Source: CBDBKE01 sp965218055 (GTDB lineage Bacteria; Acidobacteriota; Terriglobia; JAJPHL01; JAPKYU01). From it: a stretch of DNA of 64,000 nt. Shown here piece by piece: positions 61,092 through 64,000 of this stretch; the stretch's first letter is position 1, and the number at the start of each line of letters is the position of its first letter. The DNA lies in contig CBDCKA010000002.1 of assembly GCA_965218055.1 (NCBI GenBank), positions 434,001-498,000 on the forward strand, given 5' to 3'. The notes under the pieces are model-generated. The model was not told the origin of the DNA. It was given only the letters and a program-made list of their open reading frames with translations, and searched no databases. Position numbers and translations under genes: made by a program.

Positions 61092-61885
61092 CCCTGGGTG
61101 TTGCTGAAGTGCACCCTGCCCCTCTCATCTACCCATTTCATGATCACTGGGCGCTGGAACCCGGGTCTTAGATCGTTGCCCCTGCCGTACAACGACGAAA
61201 CCTTGCGAACGTACCGCCGGGTCTCCGGGTAGGGCGGAATGCCACCATAGCGCGCCACCGCATTCTCGCCCGCGTTGTAAGCGGCCAACGAAAGCACTAG
61301 GTTGCCCCCATACAGCCACAGCAAGTGCTTCAAATAGCGAACCCCACCGTCTAGGTTCTCCTCCGGGTCAAACCTGTTTCCAACACCGAAGCGGCGGGCC
61401 GTGGCGGGCATTAACTGCATGAGCCCCGTAGCGCCTTTGCGCGATATGGCAGCAGGGTTGAAGTTGGACTCGACCTTGACGATGGCTCGCACCAAGTCCG
61501 GATCAATGGAGTGTCGTTCCGCCGTGCTTACGATGAGCTCGTCCACGGCCATTCGGGTGGTGCCGTTTTCGGCGCCCGAGGGCGACCGAGCGCCCTTGGC
61601 TTGCCGGGCTGTGGCCGGCGCCGGCCCGGACGATCCCAACGACTCATTCGGCGCAGGCACTGTAACCAGCTGGTTCGTGTCCGGGTCCCTCCGGACCAGC
61701 ACGCTATGCCGAGCACGTTGCTGGCGCCTGGGCTTGCGCTTGGAGGCGACTTGCTTTGCGGCGTCCCCGGTATTCACGTAGACGCGACGCCCGTTGTTAT
61801 CTACATAAGACGCAATTCGGGCTGCCGGTGCTGACACCACAACCACCACGACAACGATGCCCAGTACGAACAGTTGCTGTCTCAT
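61085..61885 (-). CDS. Lytic transglycosylase, SLT family
   Basis: 266 residues from ATG at 61885. Hydrophobic signal segment QLFVLGIVVVVVVVSAPAA; a short DUF4124-like motif IASYVDNNGRRVYVNTGD; basic linker; then the SLT domain with catalytic Glu in IVKVESNFNPAAISRKGATG, LMQLMPATARRFGV and LAAYNAGENAVARYGGIPPY. The C-terminal FQRPVIMKWVDERGRVHFSN is unusual. It cleaves the MurNAc-GlcNAc bond with anhydro formation. Overlaps amiC, giving an operon of two enzymes acting on adjacent bonds of peptidoglycan. Confidence 0.92.
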   Translation of the reverse strand: MRQQLFVLGIVVVVVVVSAPAARIASYVDNNGRRVYVNTGDAAKQVASKRKPRRQQRARHSVLVRRDPDTNQLVTVPAPNESLGSSGPAPATARQAKGARSPSGAENGTTRMAVDELIVSTAERHSIDPDLVRAIVKVESNFNPAAISRKGATGLMQLMPATARRFGVGNRFDPEENLDGGVRYLKHLLWLYGGNLVLSLAAYNAGENAVARYGGIPPYPETRRYVRKVSSLYGRGNDLRPGFQRPVIMKWVDERGRVHFSNTQGW

Positions 61886-62253
61886 GCCCGTATCCGTTGA
61901 AAATACCGCACTTGGGCTCGTCTGAACGCTTGCCATTATATATCAGCGGTCTATCCGGTAGAAACAAAACAGTTACGCGCGGGAATCACCCAAGGCAATA
62001 GGGCCAAATTGCTGGCTCATCGCCCCGCGGCTCGGACGCCGCTGGCATGTGGAAATCTTCGGCGCTCTTCAGGACTTGGCTCACGCTACTGGCCATGAGC
62101 TGTGCCGGGTCAGCCCAACCGGCGTCGGGTGAAACCGCGCACCGCAAGGTACACCGAGGGCGGATGGCGAAAAACCGCAGGCCGCTCGCCAACAGGAGCG
62201 GCCATGTTGCGCAAGGTCCGTCGTGAGAGGAGAAGGCCGAGAGAGCGGATCGG
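61886..62253. other. Intergenic region without a confident gene
   Basis: About 370 bases between two minus-strand genes. The left edge (61920-61980) is AT-rich and may hold the transglycosylase promoter. A possible plus-strand frame (62047-62226, 59 residues, starting MWKSSALFRTWLTLLAMS) has a signal-peptide-like N-terminus but no ribosome-binding sequence and an Arg-rich, unstructured rest. I treat it as probably not coding. Confidence 0.4.
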
Positions 62254-64000
62254 CTAGAACCGGTACCAGTATTTGGTCTTCTTTGCCCAGGAGCTGTGCG
62301 GGTATCTCTTGTGAAGAAGCCGAAAGGCGGCTTTGGAATGGCGTCCTGTTTGCTCGTCCGTACAGCCGTAACGCGTGGCTTTCACCGCCAAGTGCAGGGC
62401 CTGGGGAACTCGTGGGTCGTCCCGACGGCTCTTGGCCCATTCCAGCACCTGCCGGCTCAGATGGTTCGGGGCGGTTTCCAAGGCAGAAAGCTGCTCCCAT
62501 TCTGTGGCTGCCTCGGCTTTCTGGGCGGGGCTGAGGAAGGCGGGGTAGTCCAACTCCTTTTGGGGATAAATCATCTTCAAGGGTGTGTGAAAAGCGATGT
62601 CCATTCGGTAGTGACGGTAGCCCATATAGATTCGACTGCCGCCCTGAGCAGGGCCCAGTCGGCACCACCAGTTCTCCCGCAAATTGTCAATGCGAGCGAG
62701 GGGAGTTCTCCGGGCGGGGCCGGCGCCCACATACGGGTGCAGCCCCGGAAATCGCAGGATTGTGAAAACAGCAGCGAAGCGGCGTGACGGGCTGTTTGGG
62801 ACGGACAGGTACCTCCGCAGGTCGCCTTGCAACTCCGGCACAAGTTGCTCGAGGATCGGCACGACCTCCCGGCACACTTTCTCTCGATCGGGCTCTCGAT
62901 CGAGCAAAACGCAACGCACCCAGGTTGCCAGCGCCACTTCCCGGCGCAAATTCGGAGGGAGACTTTTGCTGCCAGCCGCCTGCAGCAAGAGCCGCAGTGG
63001 CATTCGTTCGGTTAAGATCCGGGCGACGTCCGCATCGAACAGCCAGCGCGACTGCGGGCGTCGTTGCCGGCCTCTTCTGTCGGTTCGCTGTTCGGCAATC
63101 ACATGCCCGAAGTGATTCCAGCCAACTCGGGCAGGAACGCGCCGTGCGCTTCCAAGCATCTCCTCCAGGTTCCGGGCCAGCTTCATTTGCAGCGCGAGGA
63201 CCAGGTTCAAGGAAGAACGAGGCAGCGACACCTCTTTCACCAGCATCTGCTCCAGCACGCTTCGCGCCTGCCCGCCCTTGCCAGAAGCGGCCAGCAAGCG
63301 AGCTCTGTGAAAGGCGATGGTGGGAAAAGCCGGCGAATTCTGGGGAATCTTCTCCGCTGCTTCCAGGAGTGCAGCAAGATTGGCGTCGCCTGCTTGCTCT
63401 TTGGAAATTGCCGCGACCAGCCAGGGCAGCGAACCCGTCTCGCGCCATTTGTTCATCGCATGGTCCCGCGCCGGCGGGGTCTGCCGCTGAAACGTCAGCA
63501 TCCAGTCTGCCAGCTCGTCCTCTGCTCGCAACTCGGCCAGCGGCATTCGGTTCTGGCTGCCGTTTCCCGCAGGCCACTTGTTCAGCAGCACCAGATAGTC
63601 GGTCAGGTCCTGCCGAAGCGACACGGGCGAGGCACCTTCCAGCAAGGCTTCCCGTAGCTGGCAGATGCGCTGGTTGGGGCGCAGCCGCAACTGGACGTAG
63701 CCCAACAGCCGACGGGCGGAGGGATGCGTCCGGTGCAGTCTGCTGTCGGCCAAGACCTTTCGTAACTGGGTCTCTGCCTGGGCGAGCAAGGCCAGGTCAG
63801 GCTTGCCCGGCTCGGTGTAGACGGTCGCCTGGCGGATCAGGGATCTGGCCACCAGCAGAGGAGCGACCCAGCTCCAGGGCGAGTCAGGATCGTGCGCGAT
63901 CTGGGCGAATATTTTCCTGGCCCCCTCGAAATTGCCGGCATAAAAATTGGCTGCCCCCATCTGGTAGGCGCGGTCGGCGCGAATCAGCGGAGAATCTTCG
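62254..64000 (-). CDS. Large helical-repeat protein of unknown function, 5' end beyond the window
   Basis: At least 581 residues; the frame remains open to the last base of the window (residues before MGAANFYAG read as EDSPLIRADRAYQ). Composition fits TPR-like helices (YAGNFEGARKIFAQIAHD, LAQAETQLRKVLADSRLHRT, ARRLLGYVQLRLRPNQRI). The C-terminal part has a distinct beta-like region with RIYMGYRHYRMDIAF and ends KYPHSSWAKKTKYWYRF. No catalytic motif seen. Adjacent to murein hydrolases, so an envelope role is plausible but unproven. Confidence 0.75.
   Translation of the reverse strand, partial: EDSPLIRADRAYQMGAANFYAGNFEGARKIFAQIAHDPDSPWSWVAPLLVARSLIRQATVYTEPGKPDLALLAQAETQLRKVLADSRLHRTHPSARRLLGYVQLRLRPNQRICQLREALLEGASPVSLRQDLTDYLVLLNKWPAGNGSQNRMPLAELRAEDELADWMLTFQRQTPPARDHAMNKWRETGSLPWLVAAISKEQAGDANLAALLEAAEKIPQNSPAFPTIAFHRARLLAASGKGGQARSVLEQMLVKEVSLPRSSLNLVLALQMKLARNLEEMLGSARRVPARVGWNHFGHVIAEQRTDRRGRQRRPQSRWLFDADVARILTERMPLRLLLQAAGSKSLPPNLRREVALATWVRCVLLDREPDREKVCREVVPILEQLVPELQGDLRRYLSVPNSPSRRFAAVFTILRFPGLHPYVGAGPARRTPLARIDNLRENWWCRLGPAQGGSRIYMGYRHYRMDIAFHTPLKMIYPQKELDYPAFLSPAQKAEAATEWEQLSALETAPNHLSRQVLEWAKSRRDDPRVPQALHLAVKATRYGCTDEQTGRHSKAAFRLLHKRYPHSSWAKKTKYWYRF

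Noticed and set aside
62047..62226. 59-residue plus-strand frame with a signal-like N-terminus
   Set aside because: No ribosome-binding site, Arg-rich unstructured C-terminal half; too weak to call.

Overview
The window is a dense, GC-rich (about 60-65 % by eye) stretch of bacterial chromosome and looks like an Acidobacteriota genome, possibly an uncultivated lineage. The clearest lineage marks are a secreted VWFA-domain protein of the acidobacterial type (20263-21324) and a giant CRTAC1-type FG-GAP/ASPIC-UnbV protein carrying a TlpA-like thioredoxin domain (47084-50020). BamA, OmpH, POTRA domains, lipoproteins and murein hydrolases show a Gram-negative envelope. There is no prophage, transposase, integrase or CRISPR array. 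Nearly everything is core metabolism, with small accessory islands.

Layout. 1-3307 (minus): a glycolysis/glycogen operon, glgC-eno-gpmI. 3544-7301: rpsU with its own promoter, a small zinc-ribbon protein, the tRNA methylthiotransferase mtaB, acpS and pgeF. 7415-12397: an overlapping glcE-glcF-purS operon, then glmS. 12446-18159: a membrane protein, a SUMF1-domain protein without FGE cysteines, a cytochrome c lipoprotein, then a ketosynthase / methyltransferase / FAD-reductase mini-cluster. 18169-18242: tRNA-Gln(UUG). 18406-22390: PilZ protein, thiolase, VWFA protein, an orphan regulatory module encoding a 22-residue lysine-rich peptide, and a conserved-looking hypothetical. 22697-27126: type IV pilus minor-pilin cluster (FimT/PilV/PilW/PilX-like), with the PilX-like gene frameshifted. 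27197-35533 (minus): a nine-gene Fe-S assembly operon, sufB-C-D-S-U-T, an Rrf2 regulator, iscS and a HesB-type carrier, preceded by two promoters that share a palindromic operator motif. 35686-41734 (minus): hypothetical, ompH, bamA, pyk.

41898-44540: aminotransferase, then a two-domain dCTP deaminase with markedly lower GC. 44721-50020 (minus): small membrane protein, QueG-like ferredoxin fused to an SCP2 domain, a MarR repressor with two matching operators, and the CRTAC1-TlpA gene split by one in-frame TGA. 50128-50269: a nested inverted repeat (MITE/REP-like). 50372-54863 (minus): the complete glycine cleavage operon gcvT-gcvH-gcvPA-gcvPB. 54979-55917: an 11-cysteine miniprotein translationally coupled to a sirtuin. 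55961-64000: GT39 glycosyltransferase, SLC13 anion transporter, AmiC amidase, lytic transglycosylase, and a 5'-truncated (at the window edge) hypothetical.

The most unusual candidates are the 21545-21811 module (inverted repeat, consensus sigma-70 promoter, 5' hairpin, 22-aa peptide, terminator); the cysteine-rich miniprotein/sirtuin pair; the MarR/QueG-SCP2 regulon with duplicated operators; and the two disrupted genes (PilX frameshift, CRTAC1 TGA), which are either genuine decay, assembly errors or recoding. No large unmistakably new system such as a defence island was found.
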